Below are positions 50,015-62,340 of a stretch of 64,000 bases of DNA, piece by piece. The notes under the pieces were generated by a model. It saw nothing but the letters and a program-made list of their open reading frames with translations, searched no databases and had not been told where the DNA came from. The DNA is from Magicicada septendecula (Eukaryota; Arthropoda; Insecta; Hemiptera; Cicadidae), in NCBI GenBank assembly GCA_034769895.1, contig CM068367.1, positions 115,924,573-115,988,572 on the forward strand, in the 5' to 3' direction. Each line of letters begins with the position of its first letter. Position 1 is the stretch's first letter. A program made the position numbers and the translations under genes.

Positions 50015-52870
50015 ATAATCTATTTTACCCCAAAAATTAGATAGATAAATTATTCGGCACATTTTGACGATTTCAAAATCAAAATCATATAAATACTCCA
50101 TACGAACCAGAACCACTTCACATTTAAATCAAAGAATTGTCAAATGTGAGCACATCTATGCACACCATCAAAATTTACGCAGGTATGTACATCTTGAATG
50201 GTACATCGAAAGCAGATCCTGAGGTTAGCCTTATGGTAGTTTATTTCTCAAACGTTAGTATTTTCAGAGGACTCTTTTTTCTGGTATCGGAATTTAACTG
50301 GGAAAACAGGAATTTAAAAGTTGCCGTTATCGTCGAAATTTGCCAAATGCGATTGTCAAAATATGAGAATCAAGAGTACCGAATACTAGGAAAAACTCAG
50401 ACGCACTGAAAACAGGGAAGATTACTGAAGAAGAGGATGTGGTCTTACAAGATCGAATAAAGTGAGAAGTGAAGAAGCTAGAACATAATGAAGTTTGCTC
50501 TGAAAACGATAAAGGGAAACAAATCAATTGTAATTAAATTACAAAATAATGCCAAAAAGGGGGATTCCCAAGCATCGGCAACAAGGAAAAGGGGATGGCC
50601 GAAACTTTCGTGAAGTAAAGGAATTCATGAAGATTCACCAAGGAGATTGAAGAGATAGGTAGAAACTGAAGCAAGTTTACGAGAGCCGCATTGGTTTTTA
50701 CACATGACGATGATAATTTGCGTTTGTCTTTGAGTATTAGTCACGCAGTCAAGGACACGGATCAACTCAAGACCGGGCGGAAAAGTGTGGATCGTTTTTT
50801 TTTTCTAACCTCGACCGAGTAATACCTCTTAGAATTATCAGCAGAAGCAATATTCAACAGCAAGTCACTGGAATTACCACAACTTAGTAAACCGTGACAT
50901 TCAATTGCCCAGGTGTGTGCGTTTGTCGGTAGGCGGCTACCGCACCCATTCCTGGAAAAACAATGACACGCGTGACGTTAGTCCAGCTGTTAAACGTTTT
51001 CGCACTCGACTAACCATTACAGTCGTAACCATTATTTCCGACAATCGACTGCACGGTAATTACAATCGGTTACACGCCATGTAACATATAAAACGCTCAC
51101 TTACCGCCGTCTAATCAAAGACTGTACAACATATTATTTAACAATTTTAAACATAAAAAAACTTCACCTACGCACTTAAACACGAAGTACTGAAAGTCAT
51201 GTAATTTTTTATATAATTATGTGTACCTGTGTACGTTTTGTGTAAAATGTTTTACGTTGATGATGTTCGTTTTTCATCGCTTGTCTCATACACTTATTTC
51301 GTCTTTATATTTTGTAATACTGTATTACCGGCCAAGATTAAAAGTAGCCAATGGTCAACGGTCCTGCGCGCAGAAGAGGAAGACTTCCTAACCGTACTAG
51401 AGATGGAAGAGCTTATGACGTGGATCTCGAAAAAAACCCAGAGCAGGACTGAAAGCTCAACTGTACCACTCCTACGACTGGTCTTAATCTACAGGACGCT
51501 GGTAACGTTCTAAAAGAACATTTATCTGACTCAGAGGACATTTAAAAGTAGCAAATGAATAGATCGGAAGGAGATAATAGCTGTGCATAGGGACCAATTA
51601 TAAGGTAAAGATGGTGAATACATTATTCACCTGAATAAGATGTCGGATGGCAGGCTGCTTAAGGAAGATTGGCAAGAAGACCCAGGAAACGTTGAAGAAA
51701 TGGATGTATTTCCCTTAGGACCGGAAGAGTAATATTCATCTATTCCTTGATTCAAGAAAAAGAACAGACAGAAAGACACTCGAAAAAAGCTTAAATATGT
51801 TATGCATTGAACTGAGCGCATTATACTGTGAATTTTATTTGCCGTGGGAATCAAATAACCGAGTTCGGAAGACGCTACCAAATTTTAATGACCGTGACTC
51901 CTCTCACTGAAAAAAAAGCAGATAAGGATCGGCGCAGCGATGGGTTTATCTTGCCGTTGGTGAACCGTTCGCCATTAACCTTTTCTATTAAGGTAAAACA
52001 TTCATATCTCTCCTGCATAGCATACGCACTGTGACCCCATACAAGGTATAGCGTTATGTAAAACACGTTTAATAGAACAACTTGTCATGCAGATTAATAA
52101 CTACATATGTCGCCAATGTGCTGACGTTTATTTAACTGCTATTATTTACTTACTTGTCATGTAATAGACAATAATAACCATTTAATTAAAATACCGAGTA
52201 GTGAATATAGTGTGTTACTTTGTCTTCTACTTATGTGTTCACGCTCAACATGTTTTCCTGCACTTCACACGTCAGCCATGTTGCTAGTTTCCAGCGATTT
52301 CCTGGTTGAGCACCCAACCTTGCCCAAATCATCGGTTTATATGTATGCCACACTCAATAAGTATACTGAGGTTCCAAGGTGTTCTGTCACACGCTCATTC
52401 GTCCGGACGTTCAAAACAGTTTCTTATAATGTTTCAAATCACGTTCAATCCGTTATGAATGTCGCTGATTGTCAGCCTTTCCCACGGCCATACATTGTTC
52501 AAACCAAGTTTGTTGAGTAACCAAAGCTAACTACGATACAGCTGTGTAGCCACAATTTGGTATCTAGTTTGTTAGATATCTGTGTCATAAAGGAATTCTG
52601 TAATAAGGGAAATGAGGAATAATAATGACAAGTAGAAATTGTAGAAGGGAAATGATGATGACAGTACGGACGTGTGAGGAGTATAGGAAACTGAAGATTA
52701 ACAAACGCAGCGATGCTCTGGAGACCATAAAAAATGAAGAGAAGACTAGTGTCACCCGGTAACTGGATTTATGGTAACTGGAGAAAGCATGGAAATGCGA
52801 GAACTGTAACGAGGACGTAATTGAGAGGCTTTGGTGAAAGAGTGGAATTACGTAGATGAAAATTATAATG
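50015..52870. other. Anonymous DNA; part of a dispersed repeat
   Basis: Positions 50805-50975 share words with 43550-43720. Weak LINE-like phrases occur near 51630-51700 (KMSDGRLLKEDWQEDPG) but are too short to call. Frames at 51229-51513 and 52212-52520 have no recognisable domain. Confidence 0.3.
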
Positions 52871-53045
52871 TGTAACTTGTTATATCCATTATTATCCATA
52901 ATGGATATTATGGATAATATAGATGTGTATTATGGATAATGTACAATGTATCCATTATGGATAATGTACTACACATGGTATCCATTAACCATTATCCATG
53001 GTTATAATAATATCATCATTAATAATCATAGATAATGGTTATATC
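52871..53045. repeat. Cluster of ATCCATTATGGATAAT palindromic words
   Basis: The words TCCATTAT, ATAATGGATA and TATGGATAAT occur about ten times in both orientations within 175 bp, so the single strand could fold into many alternative hairpins. It lies just upstream of a LINE copy. Confidence 0.75.
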
Positions 53046-53664
53046 CATTATCACTTACAAGAAGCAGCAAAAGAGTATTTACTGGCAATTTCAGAGAAAA
53101 AGACTACAATCATGATTTTTAAATGTAAATATACAGTAAGGACTAAGATAGCTATAAACATCAGTACTGTAGAACAAGTTAACCGCCTTATATATCTCGG
53201 ACATGAAGTAATCCATGAGTCCAAAGCAGATATAAAAGACAAGATAAATAAATTTAGGAATATTTGTGGAACGACTCATAGAAATCTTCGAAAAAAAAAC
53301 AAGACACAAAACAAGAATTAAAATTTATAAGACATCTGCAATACCCACTTTGACATATGCGAGTGAGGTGTCGGTCATAACGAAAAAGGAAAGCGGCTGG
53401 ATTCAGATGCTGAAATGCATTTTTTTCAAAAACTATACATTGCAAGATAGAAGAAGGAACGAGGAAACAAGAACAGAAGTAGAAGTAAAAGGTGTACAAA
53501 TACAGTCACTTCAACTTATAGAAAACAATGATGTTTTCATTTTGTGAAGGATGACGATGAACAAACTGCCAGAAGCGGCGCTGAAATGTATATTGTTAGA
53601 AAAGACGTGGGTCGTCCAAGGATGAGATTGTTGGAACAGGCTTATATAACCTAATCATCGAAGT
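53046..53664 (+). pseudogene. 5'-truncated LINE (family D)
   Basis: The frame reads NISTVEQVNRLIYLGHEVIH, then KINKFRNICGTTHRNLRKK. In the next frame come SAIPTLTYASEVSVITKKES and QMLKCIFFKNYTLQDRRRNE. These are the YLG, LxYxSE and R.RNE boxes of LINE ORF2. The copy ends in GAAGTGAAGAAGGAGG, which opens into the 261-bp purine tract. Confidence 0.75.
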
Positions 53665-53925
53665 GAAGAAGGAGGAGGAGGAGGAGGAGGAGGAGGAGGA
53701 GGAGGAGGAGGAGGAGGAGGAGGAGGAGGAGGAGGAGGAGGAGGAGGAGGAGGAGGAGGAGGAGGAGGAGGAGAAGGAGAAGGAGAAGGAGAAGGAGAAG
53801 GAGAAGAAGAAGAAGGAGAAGAAGAAGAAGAAGAAGAAGAAGAAGAAGAAGAAGAAGAAGAAGAAGAAGAAGAAGAAGAAGAAGAAGAAGAAGAAGAAGA
53901 AGAAGAAGAAGAAGAAGAAGAAGAA
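53665..53925. repeat. (GGA)n-(GAAGGA)n-(GAA)n microsatellite, expanded LINE tail
   Basis: 261 bp of pure purine triplets ordered GGA (53671-53772), a mixed GAAGGA zone, then GAA to 53925. The long poly-Glu/Lys and poly-Leu frames are artefacts of the repeat. Confidence 0.95.
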
Positions 53926-55244
53926 TATAACTTGTTATGATAATATAATATAGTATTGTTTCTTTGAAGAATCCTGTAAAATTTCGGGAATCTGTATTAA
54001 AATAAATGTTTATATCATCACCATAAGAATGACTGTGTTTATCCCATTTATTAACCACATTCCCATTGTGATTTTGTAAAACGTGGAGTTCAAGGTAAAC
54101 AACATAATTCCCACGTTCATATGTCTTGTTGGTATCACAATTCTGATTCTGGTCGGATTCAGGCCTTCTTGTGCGATTGTGACTATTCATAGTCGGATTG
54201 TGACTATGTAGTCACAATTCAAGTTTCAATCACTGCTCTATTTTGACTTTTTTATTATGATCGAATTCTGACGTCCCTATGTTCATCAATTTTCGATCGC
54301 CAATTTATTTCGTCTTCAACGGTATACTGTTATTAAAAGTTTTAATATTTTATACCGAATATGAAGAGCGCGCGCGCGTGTGTTTGTGCGAGCGCATTCG
54401 TGTGTATACTTAAAACATTCTAAAACAGTAAATTTCAATCGAATCACTTGGTAAACGATTATGTTTACTATTTTGTTTAATTTCTTCGTTATATCGTTTA
54501 ATAATATCAGTAATTTATGCAAATTCATATTACAAAGCGTAACATATTAACGAGTTCAAACCCAATATACATCAGTCAAAGTGACCTAGATTTTTCCCTG
54601 ACAAAGTACTAGTCTGTCGATTAAAATTATCTATGGAATTGCACAAGATTACGTTCGTTTCAAGATAACTAACAGAAAAATACAACTGTTATTAATTTTA
54701 CTGTTATCATAATTGCTTTTTTATTGATTTTTTTATATTGTTTTGACTTCCTCCGAGGTGCTGTGACTAATTTTCCGCGCTTCCATTCGTTGTGGGTCGT
54801 GTACCACGGTAAGTCTAATGAGTTCACACAGAACTATATTTTAAATATGGCATAAGCTGATTATCAGAGAAGCATTAGAAAATCTAGCCAATCTCAAGTT
54901 TGAAACAAATCGATTATTCTTTAGGTATCATCACCACCACCACCACCGTAATCATCATCATCATCACTATAATCTTCTTCTTCTTCTGATAATGTAGAAC
55001 GGGTTTTTGTAAACATACGTCAGGCGCTAACATAAGTAATTATTTATTTACCTATTATGTGTTAAACAAAATTGATTTCGTATAAAAATTTACCCACTGG
55101 TTTGATACTTACAACGATGGGATAAATTACTGGGTACCGGAGAAATCAATATTCGCAATTTTTTTAACACTTTTGAAAGAAATCCAAAACTTGATTCAGC
55201 TTTTTGTAGAACAAAATTGACCATCCGCTGTAAGAACACCTCTA
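53926..55244. other. Anonymous DNA
   Basis: Includes GATTGTGACTAT-type short direct repeats near 54173-54215 and a CACCACCATCATCATC patch at 54931-54966. No genes are recognisable. Confidence 0.3.
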
Positions 55245-56124
55245 TTTATTATTACAGTCACTGAAGGAAAAAAATTCAAATTAAGTGGCTGCTACGAGAT
55301 TTTTTGAATAAGGCTAGATAAAAGGGTGAGAAACAATTTTAAAAAAATTTTAAATAAATTCCGTCGCGGCTTTTCGAAAAAGAGGAGGGGGAAGTACAAA
55401 AAATTAGTTTTTTACAATTATCTTGACAAATAACAAATTTACGAATAAAAGATAAATTACAAACATTAAAGACCATTAAATTCTCTACAAAAAAGCTATT
55501 TATCTTTTTTTTTTGTCAGGCCAATACTTTGTGAGGAAAATGGAATTGAAATATTAGAAAAAAATTGATTGTCGGAATCCGCCCCGATAAGCGGGAAGGT
55601 TAATTTTTTCTGACATTGCAACATACAAATTTTAATAAAATCCGTTATAATAGTCGTAGAGACAAAAATAAAAAAGCATTTTAAAGCTAAATGTCTGCAC
55701 TTTTACATAAAATGAAAATAAAATAATTAAATTATTAATAAATACTTAAAATAAAGTAATAACTTTTTAGTTTTTTAGTTTTTTCAACTAATGCATAAAC
55801 ATATTAACAACTTATTACAAATCTATTTACATTTAAAAAAAAACTTCACAATATAAACTTTACATATATAGGTTTTTGAAAAAAATAATAAAAATCAGTA
55901 TTGATTTATTGGCATAAAACGAGCGACTTTTAAAATTTATCATTTTTTTGAGTTCGCAAGTATACATCATTTTCTTAACTTAAAATTCCTACAGAAATTT
56001 TCAAAATAAGTATTTTTTAACAAAATTATGAACACGTATTTGTCAAAGTGACTTCTATAGGACTGCGGTGTAAAGAATTGTTAATATTTAGTTAAATTTA
56101 AATAAATGTAACTTTTATTAATAA

Positions 56125-57145
56125 ACTAGCAGAATACCCGTGCTTCGCTACGGAGTTTCACGTTAGCTTATCAATTTTTAAATTCAAACTGTAGCAAGCG
56201 CATTTATATTGTCTGAACACTATGATCTGAATACATTCGCTATCAAAATTTTGTTTTTTATACTCGCTTATAACTTACTTCGATCTTAACTTATCCACTT
56301 TTAAATTCAATCTGAAACAACTCTGAATTCACGCACTATTAAGACGTTTCTTAAGATGCATACACCACCTTTGACATCATAACCTATATCTTTATTTATA
56401 AGAACCGTGGACTCCGGCCCCGCCGTCTTTCGCGGGATCCGACCTAAGACTCCCCGGTTTCCATGGATGGACTCCGGGGAAGGCCCGTCGGACGACTCCC
56501 GCGCTATTTCCTACACGGGAGACTTCCACCGATGCTATGGTAACCAGAATCTATTCTATTGGGTTGCCATAGTAACCAGATCTAATAGTTTTTAAGACCC
56601 AAAGGACCCCCAGAGGATCGTATCGAAAAAACCACCTGTCCTTTGTTGGTTCTCCCGTTGCGTAAAAATATTTGTGCCAAGTTTGGTTGAAATCGGTCCA
56701 ATGGTTTAGGAGGAGATGTGGAAGACCCCAGAGGACCCCCCAAAGGATCGTATCGAAAAAACACTTGTCCTATGTTGGTTCTGCCTTTGCGTAAAATATT
56801 TGTGCCAAGTTTGGTTGAAATCGGTCCAGTGGTTTAGGAGGAGATGTGGAAGACCCCAAAGGACCCCCCGAAGGATCATATCGAAAAAACACATATGCTA
56901 TGTTGGTTCCCCCGTTGCGTAAAATATTTGTGCCAAGTTTGGTTGAAATCGGTCCAGAAGTTTAGGAGGAGATGTGGAAGACCCCAAAGAACCCCCCAAA
57001 GGACCCCACCGGAAAAACACCACTAATTCAGAAACCTTCGCGGCCGTGCGCACAACAACTCACCGAAGTTTCATCGCAATCGGATGAATGGTATAGGAAC
57101 GCATACGGGACAAGCAAAGAAACATTCATTTTTATATATAAGATG
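56125..57145 (+). mobile_element. Nested non-autonomous element (CCCGTGCTTCGCTACGG type)
   Basis: It opens with GAATACCCGTGCTTCGCTAC and closes with ATCGCAATCGGATGAATGG, then GAAACATTCATTTTTATATA. This start/end pair is seen in widespread insect non-autonomous repeats. The interior holds the 128-bp tandem array. Frames here are translations of the array. Confidence 0.65.
56590..57025 (+). repeat. 128-bp tandem repeat, about 3.4 copies
   Basis: The unit contains GACCCC(A)GAGGACCCCC, AGGATCGTATCGAAAAA, TATGTTGGTTC, GCCAAGTTTGGTTGAAATCG and TTTAGGAGGAGATGTGGAAG. It starts near 56590, 56719, 56847 and 56975 (the last truncated). Copies 2 and 3 are most alike. Confidence 0.9.
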
Positions 57146-57452
57146 TAAAAATATGCCCATTGCGCGTAATTAATAGTTAAAAACTAAAAAAAAAAATTAA
57201 TATGTAACTATTGTACGTAAAACTACAATATTTGAGGTTTCTCTTCTACATAGTGAGAATTTATATCCGTGCATGGGCATAAAAAGAACAGACCCTGAAA
57301 ATTTAAGAATTTTAGGGAGAGCGAGGACAGCTGGTACATGCGCCATACAGATATTGAATTAACGCAGTTCGATATTGAATGTTCCGTGAGTTCGATACTA
57401 TTTTTTATATTGTATTTTGCTGGAAGTTCAATTTTATGTTTTAAGATTATTG

Positions 57453-57715
57453 TTAGTAATTTTGATAATTTGGTGCGGTTCTAGCGTTTATTAAAGGTCT
57501 GATAGGTTTATTGATTTTGTGTAATTTTATTAAAGAATTTAATTTTGGTGCACAAGGATTATCCATTTTATATTTAAAGGAGTCTTTAGGATTTATGATT
57601 TGGGTACTATTTTTTAGTATATTTGTTATTTGTGTTTGATATTTGTTTGTGGGATCTTTATTTAATGTTATGCAATTATTATTAACTATAAATTCTTCTG
57701 TTTTATCTGTGTTTT
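57453..57715 (-). pseudogene. Penelope-like element reverse transcriptase fragment
   Basis: About 87 codons read DKTEEFIVNNNCITLNKDPT, then NPCAPKLNSLIKLHKINKPI followed by RPLINARTAPNYQ. The KTEEF...LNKDPT block and the P.L.GL.K.HK...PIRP.(V/I)(S/N) block are characteristic of the N-terminal RT region of Penelope-like elements. A stop follows immediately. The catalytic YADD/YTDD region and any GIY-YIG endonuclease are not found. Confidence 0.75.
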
Positions 57716-58275
57716 AAAAGTTCTTTTATTGTCAAAATCTTCAACGATTGGAAGAAAAACTATTTTTGATTATATTTATAAAGTGCATTTTTTAATAACA
57801 TTTTTATTATAATGCGTAATAAATAAATAAAAATTATACATAATAATATATACATAAATGTTTAATAATGAGTTTTTAAACTTATATTCCTGAAAAAATT
57901 GCATGTCTATTACGTAAACATGTATTTTATGTGAAAATCCACCTTGTGAAAAATTTGGCCAACTTTGAATTAATTGTTCTACTAAAAGTATCGCCATGAC
58001 AAAAAAAATGTTAATAACCTTTTTCATGTAGAATTTTATGCTCTTTCTTTTTAGTACTTCGTATTTTTCTCATAAATTTAATATTTGTTTAGATAATCAT
58101 AAAAAATGAATTTTTTGTACCTTCCCCCTCCCTTTTTTCGAAAACCCGAGACTGAATTTTTGTAAACTTTTTTTTAAAATTCTTTCTTACCTTTTTATCT
58201 AGCCCTATTCAAAAAGTCTCATAGAAGCCACTTAATTTGCAATTTATATTTTTTTTGGCTTCAGTGACTACTATA

Positions 58276-59454
58276 TAGTTAACAACGATCACCTATGTGG
58301 CGTAACGTAAGAAAAGTACAAGAATGTTCTGTAATCCCGTGTTCTACAAAATATTATGTAATTCCGTTGATTACTCAATACATGACAAGATTCACTATGC
58401 ATTATGTTACCTGCCGACTCGCACGCGCGCGCACATACCATACGTATGTATGCGTTGGTGGTTTCTCTGGTAGTAGTCCGCGTATAATCTTTGTTGGTAG
58501 TATGCAGAATTGTTTCTTATTGCAACGTTTCTGCACAATCTCATGGCCATCTTCTAATTGATTCCTGCTGAAGGTCTTGGTGGCGAAACTAGGAGCTGCT
58601 CCTCCTGACGGGAGTTGAGACCAGCTTGAAAGCTGGACCCTCCATTTCCCTCAGGACAAATGTGAAATTCAACACTTTTCCCATATAATTTTATAAATTC
58701 GTTGCGTCTGAAACCATTTGAGTAAACCATCGTGAAGTATAAGGGTTTTAAAAAACATAAAGAACCGCTGGTTTCAAAATATTCTATCTAGATTAATTGT
58801 TATTCCGAGTCATTCTGAAGATATTTTGAAAACTCCTGTTATATTACCCCTTCGTAATTTAATTTAAGCATGCTGTATCAAGAATGTTTTAAGCAACTTA
58901 TAGTTCGTGTCAAAATACGTTATTTTTCACATAAAATGCTGCAATAAAATCTTATCGTTTTTGCGAATCAAAGTCAAGAAGCTGCTAGTTTACCCATGCA
59001 CAGATGATGTTTCAAACAATAGAGATATTAGACTAGAAACGTCGTAACGATGACAGTGACAGCTCTGTAAAGAGAAGTATGGACGAAAAAGATAAAGGTA
59101 TATTAACAGGCTCTGACTTCGTTTTCTAGCTCGTGCGTAATAATTTTTTAAGGCTGTAAATACTTACGTTATTTACCTAATACTGAATGTCGAGTGACTG
59201 TGATTATTAATAAAACATTCACTTTATTTAACTAATTTACAAATATTGTAATGTAATTCTTTGTTTCTACAATTATTTACAAGCCTTATTTTAACACACA
59301 ACTGGCTCATAAAACTAGTTAAGTGATTACGGAATTTCGTTCTCCATAGCGATATTTTTGAACGTATCAGCCGTTACCTCCACACGATAACACGCAGAAA
59401 CATAGTAGTCATTCAAGTGAAACAAACTAACGTTAAAATTTTTAATAGCTCTGG
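58276..59454. other. Anonymous DNA
   Basis: Positions 58560-58670 are GC-richer, with CTGAAGGTCTTGGTGGCGAA and an AGCTTGAAAGCT palindrome; the family is unknown. The rest is AT-rich. Confidence 0.3.
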
Positions 59455-59515
59455 GTCAGGGGGAATTATTCCCCATCCCTCCCGTAGTTATGCCACTGCT
59501 TGGCATAGACAGCCA
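59455..59515 (-). other. Terminal fragment of a DNA transposon
   Basis: On the minus strand, CAGTGGCATAACTACGGGAG is followed by GGAATAATTCCCCCTGACCC, the style of terminus (CAGTGGCNTAAC...) found on several DNA transposon families. No partner end is nearby. Confidence 0.4.
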
Positions 59516-60566
59516 GTGGTAGGATTAATCTATAGGACAGATGGAAGGAGCTGTAGGAATAATAAATAAGTGTACCGAGGAAACTATGAGTTCCGTAACG
59601 TAGTAGGCCAGGTTTGTCAGTACAAAGGCCAATCTGTTTTAACTTAATTTTATTTGGTGAAATAAATTTTAGATAGATTTTTTTATAAATTATTATTGTT
59701 GTAAAAGGGCGTATACTTTTATAGCCTATTACGCATTAAACATTTTTATCTGCCATCAGAATCAGAGTCATTTATAATTATATAATAGGTGTGGCAGTGA
59801 AACAATAGTGAAAGACTAAAAACGCCTCACACATACAAGTGCGCACGCACGCAAACTAATAACACACCTTCCAGGTTGTAGCCTAACCCGCTTACCCGAC
59901 TTTTGTTCTTTTTTTTCCACGTTCAATAATCGGATTACAGAGTACAAAAATACACTCGCATTGTTTACAGCAAGTATCCCAGAGTACTGTTAAGTTTCTC
60001 AACCGCAGTACGTGAAAGCAATAAATTTTCCTGACTCGTACCATTAACCACTGCCAATAGTGTTATTATTAAGACAAATTACACACAATACTGATACAAT
60101 TGTAAATTCGCAACAACAGCAACAACAGCGATCATTTACACAATAAGCAACAATACAGTTTCAATAATAAATCACTGCTGTTTAAAGAAAAACAAAGTAT
60201 TAAACGAAATCCGTCTGCAGTTGCTATTATTATCTGCTTGTTAACAATGCAAATTCCCGTTTATTGCTTATACAGATGGCAATAATTGTCGAAGGTCGCT
60301 TGTCCTCACATTCACACCTGTAGGTAATAATTCCGCGTAAATGCATTCAATTTAAATAATGACAATAAGATTATAATCTACAATAATACTACTAAGAGTT
60401 AGCGGAATAATATAGTCGTTTACCGACAAACAATATGTTCTATTACCTGGCTGTAATTTGTCGTTTGCGCAAATTATGACAACTAGAGTGTGAAATCCAA
60501 GAAATTTTAACATGTGCAGTGCAATTAGCCTATATGTGCAGAACAGTTAAAGGAATATTACAGAAA
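59516..60566. other. No recognised feature
   Basis: AT-rich with a short (CAACAG)n-like patch near 60111-60128. Confidence 0.25.
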
Positions 60567-61400
60567 AATCATCATCATTATCATCTTCAAGGATTAAACC
60601 AAGGATGGTTTGTTCCGGTCTCAAATAGGCAAAGATTAGAGCTGGTCATTCCAGCGCTTCCTCGGACGTCCCACACCTCTCCGTCCGCTCGGCTTACAGT
60701 TCAAGAGTTGTTTGGGGATGCGGAAGCCATCCATTCGGCAAAGATCATCATCATCATCATCATCATCCTCAAGGTTTAAACCAGGAATGGTTTGTTCTGG
60801 TCTCAAATAGGCAGATATTACAGCTGGTCACTCCAGCGCTTCCTCCGACGTCCCACACTTCTCCGTCCTCTCGGCTTATAGTTCCATAGTTGTTTGGGGA
60901 TGCGACAGTCATCCATTCGGCAAAGATGTTCCCACCAATTCAGCCGATACTGGGCGATCCTGTCGAGTATACTCATAATATTCAGTTCCTGCCGTATATC
61001 TGTGTTTTCGGCAAAGATGTTCCCACCAATTCAGCCGACACTGGGCGTTCCTGTCGATTACACTCATAATATTGAGTTCCTGCCGTGTTTGTTTCTTCTA
61101 TGATCACGGCGAGTATACTTTTCCACGTGCCTGAGAAATCTCATTTCAGCCGCTTGGATGCGACTGGCCTGGCCTTTTGTTAATGTCCAATTATCAGACC
61201 CATAAAGAAGTGTGGGAAGGGCCATCACCTTGTAGAAATTTTGGCGTGTTACCTTTACTTGCTGACTTAAGGGTTTGCCTGATGGTCCCGCACATAAGAT
61301 TGAACGTAATGCAACTTATTCACAACGTCGTTGCTTGCATTACAAGACACATTCTAGCCCAGGTATTCAAAATTGCTAACTTGTTCCACATTACAGAATA
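60567..61400 (-). pseudogene. LINE (family A), inverted, with duplicated 3' end
   Basis: Reading the minus strand from 61400, the copy passes through the EQVSNFEYLG-like start, the frame-broken LLYGS...WTL region near 61190-61220, AEMRFLRHV near 61140, and the final LCRMDDCRIPKQLW-like block. It then reaches the 3' UTR and a (GAT)n tract. The 3' UTR plus tail is present twice (60567-60746 and 60747-60926). An upstream segment of about 91 bp is also duplicated (60916-61006 and 61007-61096). Confidence 0.85.
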
Positions 61401-62308
61401 ATAATAAATAATAGGAACAAAATTTAAATTCGGTTCAAAGTTACGGCCGTTTAACTTTAATATATGAAAGCTAACAACCATGAATTTTTCAAGAAAAGAA
61501 AACTCAAAAATACAGGGTTCCGAGTTATATATGGAAAATGTTTGTTGTTCCTGCAGAAAGGAGTTATTTCTACTGCTGACACAACCCCACGTGCCAGCTC
61601 TCTGGTAGTGTCTGGAGGGAGGCCTGACTGAGATGTTCGGATACCTCCGAGTCAGCCAGAACATTGCTACTTGGAATTGTGTCTAAACGTGGCAACGTTG
61701 CATAAACAACTCTTTGGCTCCAGGAAGGGTTGTAGCCTAAGAGGTTTTATAAACTGCGACATCTAAAAGTATTATTTTATAAATTATGAAAGAGGCGTAA
61801 TCTATAAAAGAGACCATAAAAGGTGAATGCTTCAAGAGTTATGAAGAGGTGAAGAGGATGACAGAAAGGCGTGAAAAACAGAGAACGTCTGGCCACCTAT
61901 CTTCGGTTTGATTATATCAACAAATAAAGGAAGGATGTCAGGAAAGAGACATGATAAACAACATAAAGAATCTAAGAATTGGAAGTTCCATGAGAAATGA
62001 CGGACGCCGCTATCTCTAGTCCTAAACAAATTCTGACGTATGAGGTGCATATTGTACGTATGGAGCCAGCAAGAGGAACCGAAGAAACGGTAGAAATAAA
62101 AAGTCCAGCCGAAACGACCAGAAGCTAATCCACAAAGTACAAAAGATGATATTAGAGATATTTATATGATACAAGCAATAAAAGTTTGTTGTATCTGCAG
62201 CGAAGTAGGTTATTTGCAACGTAGATAGTAATCGAGTTTGACCGTGGTTATTCTCAGTTGGCGAGACGTTACTAATTACTATCATGAGCCTGATATGAAA
62301 TATGTATT
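61401..62308. other. Anonymous DNA
   Basis: No domain is seen in the frames at 61664-61320 or 62285-62022 (minus). The block at 61570-61660 is GC-richer, without identity. Confidence 0.25.
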
Positions 62309-62339
<31 letters not shown>

Positions 62340-62340
62340 C
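62309..62340. repeat. (CAA)n microsatellite, about 11 units
   Basis: A pure AAC triplet run of 32 bp. Confidence 0.9.

Larger units (their letters stand above)
55245..58275 (-). mobile_element. Large inverted-repeat structure carrying Penelope-like RT remnant
   Basis: About 200 bp at the left (55250-55440) recurs in reverse complement at the right (58075-58270). Shared words include AGTCACTGAAG, AAATTAAGTGGC, GGGCTAGATAAAA/AGGCTAGATAAAA, CTTTTCGAAAAA versus GTTTTCGAAAAA, and GGAGGGGGAAG. The interior on the minus strand has a Penelope-like RT fragment (57453-57715), and a different element (56125-57145) sits inside. Inverted terminal repeats are known for Penelope-like elements, which supports but does not prove that the arms belong to that element. 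Confidence 0.6.

Noticed and set aside
53651-54190. Long poly-Leu and poly-Glu/Lys frames
   Set aside because: They are produced by the GGA/GAA purine tract on either strand.
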